Below, in pieces: positions 1 to 6,309 of a stretch of DNA of 22,460 nt. Each line of letters begins with the position of its first letter. The stretch's first letter is position 1. The notes beneath the pieces were generated by a model. The model had not been told where the DNA came from. It saw nothing but the letters and a program-made list of their open reading frames with translations, and did no database searches. Origin of the DNA: Ruminococcaceae bacterium UBA945 (GTDB lineage Bacteria > Bacillota > Clostridia > Oscillospirales > Acutalibacteraceae); assembly GCA_002293315.1 (NCBI GenBank), contig DBCZ01000084.1:36312-58771 (forward strand). The letters run 5' to 3'. A program made the position numbers and the translations under genes.

Positions 1-265
1 GCTCGAAGGTATAAGCTGTGATTCCTCCCGACTCGTCGTACATCGTGACGGTGTTGACGATTTCCGTCTCGTCCGTCCACACCGTCTGCCCTGTGGCTAT
101 CATGTCGTCAACAAAGAAGCCTGCGAGATATTTTGCCACTTCCTCGGTGATGAACAAATCAGCTTCGGTGAGCTCGGGAGGCGCTTCTTCGGCAACCGAC
201 GCCAGCGGCATGCACAATACCAACAAACAAACCGCCAGCACAACCGAGATAATTTTCTTTTTCAT
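1..265 (-). CDS. Secreted protein, N-terminal part (cut by window edge)
   Basis: The reading frame starts at the ATG complementary to 263-265 and stays open to the left edge, so at least 88 residues are present and the C-terminus is missing. A ribosome binding site, AAGGAGC, lies 6 nt upstream of the ATG. The first residues, MKKKIISVVLAVCLLVLC, followed by a small-residue stretch ending in ASVA, form a typical Sec signal peptide with likely cleavage near residue 25. The mature part is acidic and ends in a segment reading VTMYDESGGITAYTFE. That segment faintly resembles the prodomains of secreted C10-type (streptopain-like) cysteine peptidases, but this is a weak impression and no catalytic domain is visible. 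A strong promoter precedes the gene. Secretion is well supported; the function is unknown. Confidence 0.8.
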   Translation of the reverse strand, partial: MKKKIISVVLAVCLLVLCMPLASVAEEAPPELTEADLFITEEVAKYLAGFFVDDMIATGQTVWTDETEIVNTVTMYDESGGITAYTFE

Positions 266-291
266 AACAATGCTCCTTCATATTTTTATTT

Positions 292-304
292 GGTGAATAT
301 CACC
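292..304. promoter_or_regulatory. Palindrome at the predicted transcription start
   Basis: The sequence GGTGAATATCACC is a 5-bp perfect inverted repeat with a 3-nt centre. It starts 7 nt downstream of the -10 box of the secreted-protein promoter, a typical position for a repressor operator. It could also form a short 5' hairpin in the transcript. No cognate regulator is identifiable. Confidence 0.35.
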
Positions 305-310
305 ATTTAC

Positions 311-339
311 ATGATAAACCTTTTTCACGCGCGTGTCAA
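311..339 (-). promoter_or_regulatory. Promoter of the secreted-protein gene
   Basis: On the minus strand a TTGACA box (complement of 334-339) is followed after exactly 17 nt by TATCAT (complement of 311-316). This is a near-consensus housekeeping (sigma-A) promoter. The start of transcription would fall near 304, inside the palindrome at 292-304. Confidence 0.75.
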
Positions 340-361
340 TGGGTTTTGTGAAGCTTTACAC

Positions 362-391
362 AAGAAAAAGCAGCCTCAAATAAGAGACTGC
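362..391 (-). terminator. Rho-independent terminator after the cyclophilin gene
   Basis: Read on the minus strand, GCAGTCTC and GAGGCTGC form an 8-position stem with one mismatch around a 6-nt loop, followed directly by TTTTTCTT. It lies about 35 nt after the stop codon of the gene at 426-941. Confidence 0.8.
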
Positions 392-425
392 TCCTTCGCT
401 TTCGGACTATTCCAGCATTATTTCT

Positions 426-941
426 CTACACCACCTCCGGCTCGGGGTAAGCCTCGCCGAAGGTTTCAACTGTGACATTAATCATCTTTTGCTCGGCATT
501 TGGTCTGTCCTGTGCGCTGCGAGGGGTGTTTGCTATAGCCAGCGCGACGTCTTCGCCCTCAATGAGCTTTCCGAAGGCGGCGTAGCTGCCGTCAAGGTGC
601 GGCGCATCATCAACCATGATGAAAAACTGCGAGCCGGCGCTGTCTGGGTGAATGCTTCTGGCCATTGAAAGCACGCCAAGCGTATGCTCCAAATCATTCT
701 CAAAGCCATTGCCTGAAAACTCGCCCTTAATGCCGTAGCCCGGGCCGCCCATGCCTGTGCCGTCTGGGTCGCCGCCCTGAATCATGAAGCCGGGAATCAC
801 GCGGTGAAAGATGGTTCCGTCATAGAAGCCGTCTTTTACGAGGGATACGAAGTTGCGCACGGTGTTCGGCGCGAGGTCGGGATAGAGCTCGGCCTTCATC
901 GTGCCGGCGCTTGTCTCAAATGTTACGATCGGATTTTGCAT
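426..941 (-). CDS. Cyclophilin-type peptidyl-prolyl cis-trans isomerase
   Basis: This 171-residue protein is a single cyclophilin domain and should catalyse cis-trans isomerisation of prolyl peptide bonds. The core motifs are present: FHRVIPGFMIQGG at 45-57 with the catalytic Arg47, SMARS around 92-96, and GSQFFI at 103-108. The Trp that gives cyclosporin sensitivity in eukaryotic enzymes is replaced (APHLDG near 113-118), as in many bacterial members. There is no signal peptide, so it acts in the cytoplasm. The chosen ATG at 941 has GGAGG 5 nt upstream; an in-frame TTG 12 nt further upstream would overlap that site and is less likely. It is a single-gene unit with an extended -10 promoter and a terminator. 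The family is certain, and the physiological substrate is unknown. Confidence 0.95.
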   Translation of the reverse strand: MQNPIVTFETSAGTMKAELYPDLAPNTVRNFVSLVKDGFYDGTIFHRVIPGFMIQGGDPDGTGMGGPGYGIKGEFSGNGFENDLEHTLGVLSMARSIHPDSAGSQFFIMVDDAPHLDGSYAAFGKLIEGEDVALAIANTPRSAQDRPNAEQKMINVTVETFGEAYPEPEVV

Positions 942-970
942 GTTTACCTCCAAAATTTGCTTTGTGAGTT

Positions 971-979
971 ATTATATCA
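971..979 (-). promoter_or_regulatory. Extended -10 promoter of the cyclophilin gene
   Basis: On the minus strand the sequence reads TGATATAAT, a perfect -10 box preceded by the TGn extension, about 30 nt upstream of the start codon. No good -35 box is seen, which is usual for extended -10 promoters. The 12-nt palindrome GATAACATTATC (981-992, plus strand) abuts it on the upstream side. Confidence 0.55.
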
Positions 980-1050
980 TGATAACATTATCGCCGTAGG
1001 CAAAACATACTAGTTTATGATACAATATACTGGTAAAGGTTATTATACCA

Positions 1051-1056
1051 TATAAT
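1051..1056 (+). promoter_or_regulatory. Possible -10 box of the exonuclease III gene
   Basis: TATAAT sits 34 nt before the exonuclease III start codon. The -35 position (about 1028-1033, TACTGG) is a poor match, so the box alone supports this call. Confidence 0.4.
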
Positions 1057-1089
1057 TGAAGCAAATGAAAATGTGAAGAAGGAGCAATT

Positions 1090-1842
1090 ATGAAACTCAT
1101 ATCATGGAACGTCAACGGCCTGCGCGCGGCGATGAATAAGGGCTTCGTGGATTTCCTCAACGCGGAAGACCCTGATATAATCTGCCTTCAGGAGACGAAA
1201 ATGCAGCCGGAGCAAGCTACGTTTGATTTCCCCGCATACCATGAATACTGGAACTCGGCGGAGAAAAAGGGATATTCCGGCACGGCGATTTTCTCTAAAA
1301 CTGAACCCATATCCGTCACGAACGGCATAAATATACCGGAGCATGACACTGAGGGAAGGGTGATAACCGCGGAGTATGATAAATTTTACCTCGTGGATGT
1401 ATACACCCCCAACGCCCAGCGCGGGCTGACGCGGCTTGATTATCGCATGACATGGGAGGACGCCTTCCGTGCTTTTCTCGGCGAGCTCAAAAAGAAGAAG
1501 CCGGTCATCGTCTGCGGCGACATGAACGTGGCGCACAAGGAGATAGACATAAAAAATGTAAGGAGCAATATCGGTAACGCCGGCTTCACATACGAGGAGC
1601 GCGGCAAGATGACGGAGCTTCTCGCCAGCGGGTTCGTCGATTCCTTCCGCTATTTCTATCCGGACACGAAGGACGCATATTCCTGGTGGAGCTATATGGG
1701 TCAGGCGCGCGCAAACAACGTCGGCTGGCGCATTGATTATTTCCTCGCCTCGGAGGGCTTTGAGGGCGAAATGCAGGACGCCGCGATTCTGCCCGAGGTG
1801 CAGGGCAGCGACCATTGCCCGGTGAAGCTGGTGCTGAAATAA
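1090..1842 (+). CDS. xth: Exodeoxyribonuclease III / AP endonuclease
   Basis: This 250-residue cytoplasmic DNA-repair enzyme of the exonuclease-endonuclease-phosphatase fold cleaves at abasic sites and trims 3' ends in base-excision repair. All catalytic motifs are seen: WNVNGLR at 6-12 (Asn7), LQETK with Glu35, YTPN with Tyr105, GDMNVAHKEID with Asp144 and Asn146, and the terminal SDHCPV with Asp241-His242. Length is normal for the ExoA/Xth family. GAAGGAG lies 6 nt upstream of the ATG. It is a monocistronic plus-strand gene convergent with the acyl-CoA synthetase gene, and both share the terminator at 1848-1877. Confidence 0.96.
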   Translation: MKLISWNVNGLRAAMNKGFVDFLNAEDPDIICLQETKMQPEQATFDFPAYHEYWNSAEKKGYSGTAIFSKTEPISVTNGINIPEHDTEGRVITAEYDKFYLVDVYTPNAQRGLTRLDYRMTWEDAFRAFLGELKKKKPVIVCGDMNVAHKEIDIKNVRSNIGNAGFTYEERGKMTELLASGFVDSFRYFYPDTKDAYSWWSYMGQARANNVGWRIDYFLASEGFEGEMQDAAILPEVQGSDHCPVKLVLK

Positions 1843-1847
1843 GCTGC

Positions 1848-1877
1848 AAAAAGGGAGAGCATACACTCTCCCTTTTT
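1848..1877. terminator. Bidirectional terminator between convergent genes
   Basis: AAAAAGGGAGAG (1848-1859) pairs perfectly with CTCTCCCTTTTT (1866-1877) around a 6-nt loop. The A and T tracts give a U-tract in both directions, so it ends the exonuclease III transcript on plus and the acyl-CoA synthetase transcript on minus. Confidence 0.9.
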
Positions 1878-1883
1878 ATGCAA

Positions 1884-4178
1884 TCAGCCTTTCAGCTCCA
1901 CTCTTCTTATCTTGCCGCTTATCGTCTTCGGCAGAGAATCGCGGAACTCCACCTGCCGCGGATATTTGTACGGCGCGGTGTTTTTCTTTACATACTGCTG
2001 GATTTCCTTCACGAGCTCGTCGCTGCCCTCAGTGCCCTTTGTAAGCACGATGAAGGCCTTGACTATTTGCCCTCTTTCCGCATCAGGCGCGGAGGTGACG
2101 GCGCATTCAAGCACGTACGGCAGCTCCATGATGACGCTCTCTATCTCGAACGGGCCTATGCGGTAGCCTGAGGATTTAATGACATCGTCTGTTCTGCCGA
2201 CGTACCAATAGTAGCCGTCCTCGTCCTTCCACGCGGTGTCGCCCGTGTGATACATATTGTCATACCAGACCTCCTTTGTGCGCTCAGCGTCCTTATAATA
2301 ACCCTTGAACAGCCCGCACGGCATATTCTTATCAAGGCGCACGACTATTTCGCCTGTCTCTCCGAGCGGCGCGGGAGAGCCGTCCGGCATTACGATGTCC
2401 ATGTCATACAGTGGGGTGGGGAAGCCCATTGAGCCTAGCTTCGGGATAGTGCCGACAGGATTATACAGCGAGAGAGTAGTCTCCGTCTGCCCGAAGCCCT
2501 CCATTATGTTGAGCCCCGTCGCGCGCTTCCATTGCTCATATACCTCCGGGTTCAGTGCCTCGCCCGCCGTCGTGCAGTATTCGAGAGTGGAGAGATCATA
2601 TTTTGAAAGCTCCTCCTTGATGAAGAATCGATACATCGTCGGCGGCGCGCAGAAGGTTGTTATACCGTATTTCTTGAACATCGGGAGGATGTCGTCAGCG
2701 TCAAACCTGTCAAAATCATAGGTGAAGATGGCGGCCTCGCTCATCCACTGACCGTAATACTTGCCCCAAAGCGCCTTGCCCCAGCCGGTATCAGAGATGG
2801 TGAAATGTATGCCGTCAGGGTTGACGTTGTGCCAGTATTTCGCCGTGATGTAATGCCCGAGGGCGTATGTGTAGGAATGCTCGGCGACCTTGGGGTAGCC
2901 CGTTGTGCCGGAGGTAAAGAACATCAGCATGGTGTCGTTGCCGGAGGGAGTGTCTGCCTTGCGCTCGTAAACATCGCTGAAGCCCTCGACCTCTTTATCA
3001 AAATCATGCCAGCCCAGGCGGTTTTCACCGACCATAACCTTAATTCCGACTCCGGCCTCGGCGGAAGCCGCCTCTGCCTCTTCGGCGGTATCGCCGTCAG
3101 CGGTGCATAGAATCGCCTTAACGTCTGCTGCTTTATAGCGGTATTCAAAATCATGCTTCTTCAAGAGGTTCGTCGCCGGAATGGCGACGGCGCCTATTTT
3201 ATGCAGTGCTGTAAGCACATACCAGAACTGATAGTGCCGTTTAAGGACGACCATAACCTTATCATTTTTGCCGATGCCGAGGCTCTCGAGATAATTTGCC
3301 GTTTTGTTGGACATCTTCATCATGTCGGCGAATGTGAGGCGTCTCTCGGTATGGTCGCGCGAGACATGCAGCATGGCGAGCTTATCAGGCGTTTTCTTCG
3401 CGATTTCATCGACTATATCAAAGGCAAAGTTGAACTTATCCTGATTAACAAACTCGATTTTCTTCAGCACGCTGTTCTCGTCAAGCTCGGTTTTGACGAA
3501 TGGGTCTGATACTGTCTGCCTGTCTTTGCGCGCCATTTTTGAATCAATAAGCTTCTGGAAGTTATCCGCCTGCGGCTCGAGATGCTCGCTGCCGCGCAGA
3601 ACGATTGCGTAAAACTCGCAGGGTGCGCCGTCGATAGCAATCATTCCGTGGGGCGTGGCGCTGTTGTAAAAGATGGTGTCGCCCTCGCGAAGCACATTGA
3701 CTTGCTCGCCAACTTGTATTTTCATGCCGCCCTTCACGATGATGTCAAACTCCTGCCCCTCGTGCGTGGAAAGCTTAACAGGAATATTCTGCTCGTCCTC
3801 GTTATAAGGCATTTCAACGTAAAACGGCTCGGCCGTCTTATTCTTAAACAGCGGCGCTTTGTTCAGATAATTGAAGCCGTGCCTGCGCGCTATCGGCAGC
3901 CCGTCGCCCTTGCGGGAAACCGTGAAGCGTGAAAGCGTGGGGCTTTCACCCTTGATTAAATCTGTGGGGTCAATTGCGAAGCGCTGGGCGCACTTATAGA
4001 TGAACGTGAAGGAGAAATCGCTCTCCCCGCTCTCATAGGCACGATAATCATTGAGGCTCACCTCGGTGAACTTTGCCATCTCCTCCTCCGAAAGTCCCAT
4101 AATTTCGCGCATTGTGCGAATTCTCTCGGCCACCTCGTGCATCGTCGTCTTCAAATCCATTTGCATAGTTCCTGACAT
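1884..4178 (-). CDS. XRE-cupin-acyl-CoA synthetase fusion protein
   Basis: This single 764-residue frame joins three parts. Residues 13-75 form an XRE-type helix-turn-helix. Residues 115-195 form a cupin with candidate metal ligands His139, Glu143 and His177. From about 250 to the end is an AMP-forming acyl-CoA synthetase: FTSGTTGYPK at 421-430, SDTGWGKALWG near 462-472, GFGQTET at 561-567, YHTGDT at 643-648, GRTDDVIKSSGYRIGP at 661-676, and the catalytic lysine in TISGKIRR (Lys756). The SDTGW block resembles medium-chain/ACSM-type synthetases, so a medium, branched or aryl carboxylate is the likely substrate (ATP + acid + CoA to acyl-CoA). GGAGA lies upstream of the ATG. The gene is monocistronic behind a T-box leader, so expression should rise when a cognate tRNA is uncharged. 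The XRE-cupin part alone resembles stand-alone regulators, so the protein may be both enzyme and regulator. The substrate is inferred, not shown. Confidence 0.93.
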   Translation of the reverse strand: MSGTMQMDLKTTMHEVAERIRTMREIMGLSEEEMAKFTEVSLNDYRAYESGESDFSFTFIYKCAQRFAIDPTDLIKGESPTLSRFTVSRKGDGLPIARRHGFNYLNKAPLFKNKTAEPFYVEMPYNEDEQNIPVKLSTHEGQEFDIIVKGGMKIQVGEQVNVLREGDTIFYNSATPHGMIAIDGAPCEFYAIVLRGSEHLEPQADNFQKLIDSKMARKDRQTVSDPFVKTELDENSVLKKIEFVNQDKFNFAFDIVDEIAKKTPDKLAMLHVSRDHTERRLTFADMMKMSNKTANYLESLGIGKNDKVMVVLKRHYQFWYVLTALHKIGAVAIPATNLLKKHDFEYRYKAADVKAILCTADGDTAEEAEAASAEAGVGIKVMVGENRLGWHDFDKEVEGFSDVYERKADTPSGNDTMLMFFTSGTTGYPKVAEHSYTYALGHYITAKYWHNVNPDGIHFTISDTGWGKALWGKYYGQWMSEAAIFTYDFDRFDADDILPMFKKYGITTFCAPPTMYRFFIKEELSKYDLSTLEYCTTAGEALNPEVYEQWKRATGLNIMEGFGQTETTLSLYNPVGTIPKLGSMGFPTPLYDMDIVMPDGSPAPLGETGEIVVRLDKNMPCGLFKGYYKDAERTKEVWYDNMYHTGDTAWKDEDGYYWYVGRTDDVIKSSGYRIGPFEIESVIMELPYVLECAVTSAPDAERGQIVKAFIVLTKGTEGSDELVKEIQQYVKKNTAPYKYPRQVEFRDSLPKTISGKIRRVELKG

Positions 4179-4200
4179 TTTCTCATCTCCTTTATTTTCG

Positions 4201-4475
4201 GCTAAATAAAAACCCGCCTCAACCAGATTTCTCTGCTTGAGACGGGGTGATTAACTCCGCGGTACCACTCAAATTGCGTAAAACGCCGCTTATCGGGTTC
4301 AAACAAACCCTATGCACTAACGCAGCATACTCGGAAAGCGTCTACTTCGGCAAAACCGTTTCGGGCTTCCGGCTCAAAAGGGATAGATTCTGAATTTTCC
4401 GCACCGGCTCGCATCACCCGCCGGCTTTCTGAAGCTTTCAATTAGAATCGTCTTCGTCACAGCCATTAAAAATAT
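4201..4475 (-). promoter_or_regulatory. T-box riboswitch leader of the acyl-CoA synthetase gene
   Basis: The minus strand reads as a full T-box leader. Stem I closes with GGCT/AGCC and carries the conserved AGAAAGCCGG and GATGCGAGCCGG distal elements. The specifier region reads GAATCTATCCC (complement of 4380-4390). The T-box sequence GAGTGGTACCGCG (complement of 4258-4270) matches the consensus AGGGTGGNACCGCG. It is followed by the terminator at 4207-4246. The variable base of the T-box is U, so the tRNA discriminator base should be A73. The specifier is ambiguous: the consensus register GAA-NNN-A gives UCU (Ser), but bacterial tRNA-Ser normally has G73, while AUC (Ile) and CUA (Leu) in neighbouring registers fit A73. 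Uncharged tRNA would favour readthrough. Confidence 0.9.
4207..4246 (-). terminator. T-box regulated terminator
   Basis: CCCGTCTCAAGCAG and CTGGTTGAGGCGGG (minus strand) form a stem of about 14 bp around a 6-nt loop, followed by TTTTTATTT. It is the terminator arm of the T-box switch and ends about 30 nt before the start codon of the acyl-CoA synthetase gene. Confidence 0.9.
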
Positions 4476-4482
4476 TGTTCTT

Positions 4483-4511
4483 ATCTTACACCACATTTTT
4501 TTGCATGTCAA
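4483..4511 (-). promoter_or_regulatory. Promoter of the T-box leader
   Basis: TTGACA (complement of 4506-4511) and TAAGAT (complement of 4483-4488) are separated by exactly 17 nt. Transcription would start near 4475, giving a leader of about 297 nt. The promoter lies directly after the Mrp ATPase stop codon, and no clear terminator separates the two, so readthrough from the typA operon into the leader is possible. Confidence 0.85.
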
Positions 4512-4545
4512 TATATTTTCAAAAATAATTTTGTGCGTTACCAAG

Positions 4546-5382
4546 CTAAACTGTTTCAACCGTGTCCGCTGCACCTTTCAGCAAATCATTGTCGGCAAGC
4601 TCAATTGTGCCGGTATCCGCCGCTTTTGCAAGCTTAGGGTCAAGCGGTAAATTGCCGAGTATCTCAAGGCCGTACTTCGCCGCCACCTCGCCTATATGGC
4701 TTTCCCCGAAAACAGGATATTTCTCACCGCAGCACGGGCAAACGGCATAGCTCATGTTTTCGATAAGCCCGAGAATCGGGACATTCATAAGCTGCGCCAT
4801 CTCTACGGCTTTTGAGACAATCATAGAGACGAGCTCCTGCGGCGAGGTGACGATTATTATGCCGTCAAGCGGAAGCGACTGAAAAACCGTGAGCGGCACG
4901 TCTCCCGTGCCCGGGGGCATATCGACGAACATATAATCAAGGCTTCCCCACAGAACGTCCTCCCAGAACTGCTTGACTATCCCGCCGAGAACAGGCCCGC
5001 GCCACACGACGGGGCGCGTCTCCTCCTCTAAAAGCAAATTTATGCTCATCACGCTTATGCCAGTTTTCGTCTTCATCGGGAACAGACCGTCTTCGGTCAT
5101 TTCGGCGTTGCCGTGCAGACCGAAGGATTTTGGAATCGACGGGCCGGTGATGTCGCAATCCATAATTCCCGTTTTGAAGCCCCTGCGGCTCATCTCCACG
5201 GCTAAAACTGAGGTGACGAGGGATTTCCCCACGCCGCCCTTACCGCTGACGACGCCTATCACCTTTTTGATATTGCTCATATTATTCTGCCGGAACATAA
5301 GCTCCTGCGGTGCCGAACGGGAGGAGCAATTCTCCCCGCATGAAGCGCAATCGCTGCTGCATTCTGCTACATAATCTGTCAT
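4546..5382 (-). CDS. Mrp/NBP35-family iron-sulfur carrier ATPase
   Basis: This 278-residue cytoplasmic P-loop ATPase should bind and transfer Fe-S clusters to client enzymes. The deviant Walker A GKGGVGKS is at 47-54, followed by DCDITGPSIPK from about 75, and MPPGTGD near 155-161. The N-terminus carries a Cys cluster (Cys8, 12, 15, 19) typical of NBP35-like members, and a second motif, CPCCG (Cys215, 217, 218), matches the cluster-bridging cysteines at the Mrp dimer interface. GGAGG precedes the ATG. It lies 12 nt after the EamA-type gene and ends the typA operon. The nearby Rnf subunits, with many Fe-S clusters, are plausible clients, but that is only inference. Confidence 0.92.
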   Translation of the reverse strand: MTDYVAECSSDCASCGENCSSRSAPQELMFRQNNMSNIKKVIGVVSGKGGVGKSLVTSVLAVEMSRRGFKTGIMDCDITGPSIPKSFGLHGNAEMTEDGLFPMKTKTGISVMSINLLLEEETRPVVWRGPVLGGIVKQFWEDVLWGSLDYMFVDMPPGTGDVPLTVFQSLPLDGIIIVTSPQELVSMIVSKAVEMAQLMNVPILGLIENMSYAVCPCCGEKYPVFGESHIGEVAAKYGLEILGNLPLDPKLAKAADTGTIELADNDLLKGAADTVETV

Positions 5383-5394
5383 AATTTCCTCCGT

Positions 5395-6291
5395 TTATTC
5401 AAAGAATCCCATTATCACTATACCCGAAACCGCAACTGCTATCGCGGAATACTGCCGCGGCGTCAGCTTTTCTTTCAGGAAAATCCGCGAAAAAATCACT
5501 GAAAAAACGCAGTAGGCTGAAATCAGCGGGGCGGCCATAATCGCATTTTGGGCTATTGCGTATATATAAAAGAACTGCCCGGCTGTTTCGCACAGAGCCG
5601 CCGCGCCCTTCTCGCGCTCTTCCTTCAGAATTATTCTCTGCTTTTTAATAATTACAACATAGATGAATGCCAGCACCGCGCAGAACAGGAAAGTGAGATA
5701 ATATGAAATCTCGGCCTCCATTTCGGTGACGAGGCTGTCAAGCACGAGGGCGTCGCCGAAGGTGCCGAGCGCGTCGATTACACAGTAGAAAACCGGCAAA
5801 AGCACGGCGATTAGACTTACGGCATATTTCTCTTCAATCACCTCGCCGCGGAATTTCCGCGCCTTGTTCTCGTCGCGCATATCGAAGACAGTCAGAAGAA
5901 TCGTGCCGGTGACGACGAGAATTATCGCAGCAAACTGAACCCACGAAAGCTCTTGCCCGAGAAAGATGAAGCACATCAGCGCCGCAAGCGCGCCCGAGCC
6001 GTTGCAAATTGGAGAGGAGACGGATAATTCAAGGTAGCGCAAGGCTATATATCCGATGAACATCGCCGCGATGTAAAGCGCGGATACCGGCAGATAGCGC
6101 AGCAGGCTCATGAAGGAGTATTCATTCCAATTCATGATAAGCAACACAACGCCGATAATGCCCATAACCGAGCCCACCGCGATTATCATTTTCAGGTGGC
6201 TGAATTTATCGCGCGGGTCTGTACCCATCTTGGAAAAAAGGTCACTGCCGCCCCAAAAACCGGCAGTGAGAAGCGCAAGCGGAAACCACAT
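5395..6291 (-). CDS. EamA/DMT-family membrane transporter
   Basis: This 298-residue protein has about ten hydrophobic helices arranged as two similar halves with a hydrophilic middle loop near 145-160, the usual layout of drug/metabolite transporter family permeases. Features include the N-terminal GFWGGSDLFSK and the second-half segment SAYCVFSVIFSRIFLKEKLTPRQY, the charged motif typical of EamA repeats (RIFLKEKLT). The substrate cannot be read from the sequence. A GAGG ribosome binding site lies upstream of the ATG. It sits 18 nt after the exonuclease-PgeF fusion gene and 12 nt before the Mrp gene, so it is co-transcribed with them. Confidence 0.85.
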   Translation of the reverse strand: MWFPLALLTAGFWGGSDLFSKMGTDPRDKFSHLKMIIAVGSVMGIIGVVLLIMNWNEYSFMSLLRYLPVSALYIAAMFIGYIALRYLELSVSSPICNGSGALAALMCFIFLGQELSWVQFAAIILVVTGTILLTVFDMRDENKARKFRGEVIEEKYAVSLIAVLLPVFYCVIDALGTFGDALVLDSLVTEMEAEISYYLTFLFCAVLAFIYVVIIKKQRIILKEEREKGAAALCETAGQFFYIYAIAQNAIMAAPLISAYCVFSVIFSRIFLKEKLTPRQYSAIAVAVSGIVIMGFFE

Positions 6292-6309
6292 ATATTTTTA
6301 CCTCGCAGT

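Noticed and set aside
1102..1866. Long minus-strand open frame opposite exonuclease III
   Set aside because: It is the antisense shadow of a strongly supported gene; it has no ribosome binding site and no sensible protein motifs.
4374..4574. 66-codon minus-strand frame in the gap before the acyl-CoA synthetase
   Set aside because: It overlaps the promoter and stem I of the T-box leader, which explain the sequence better.
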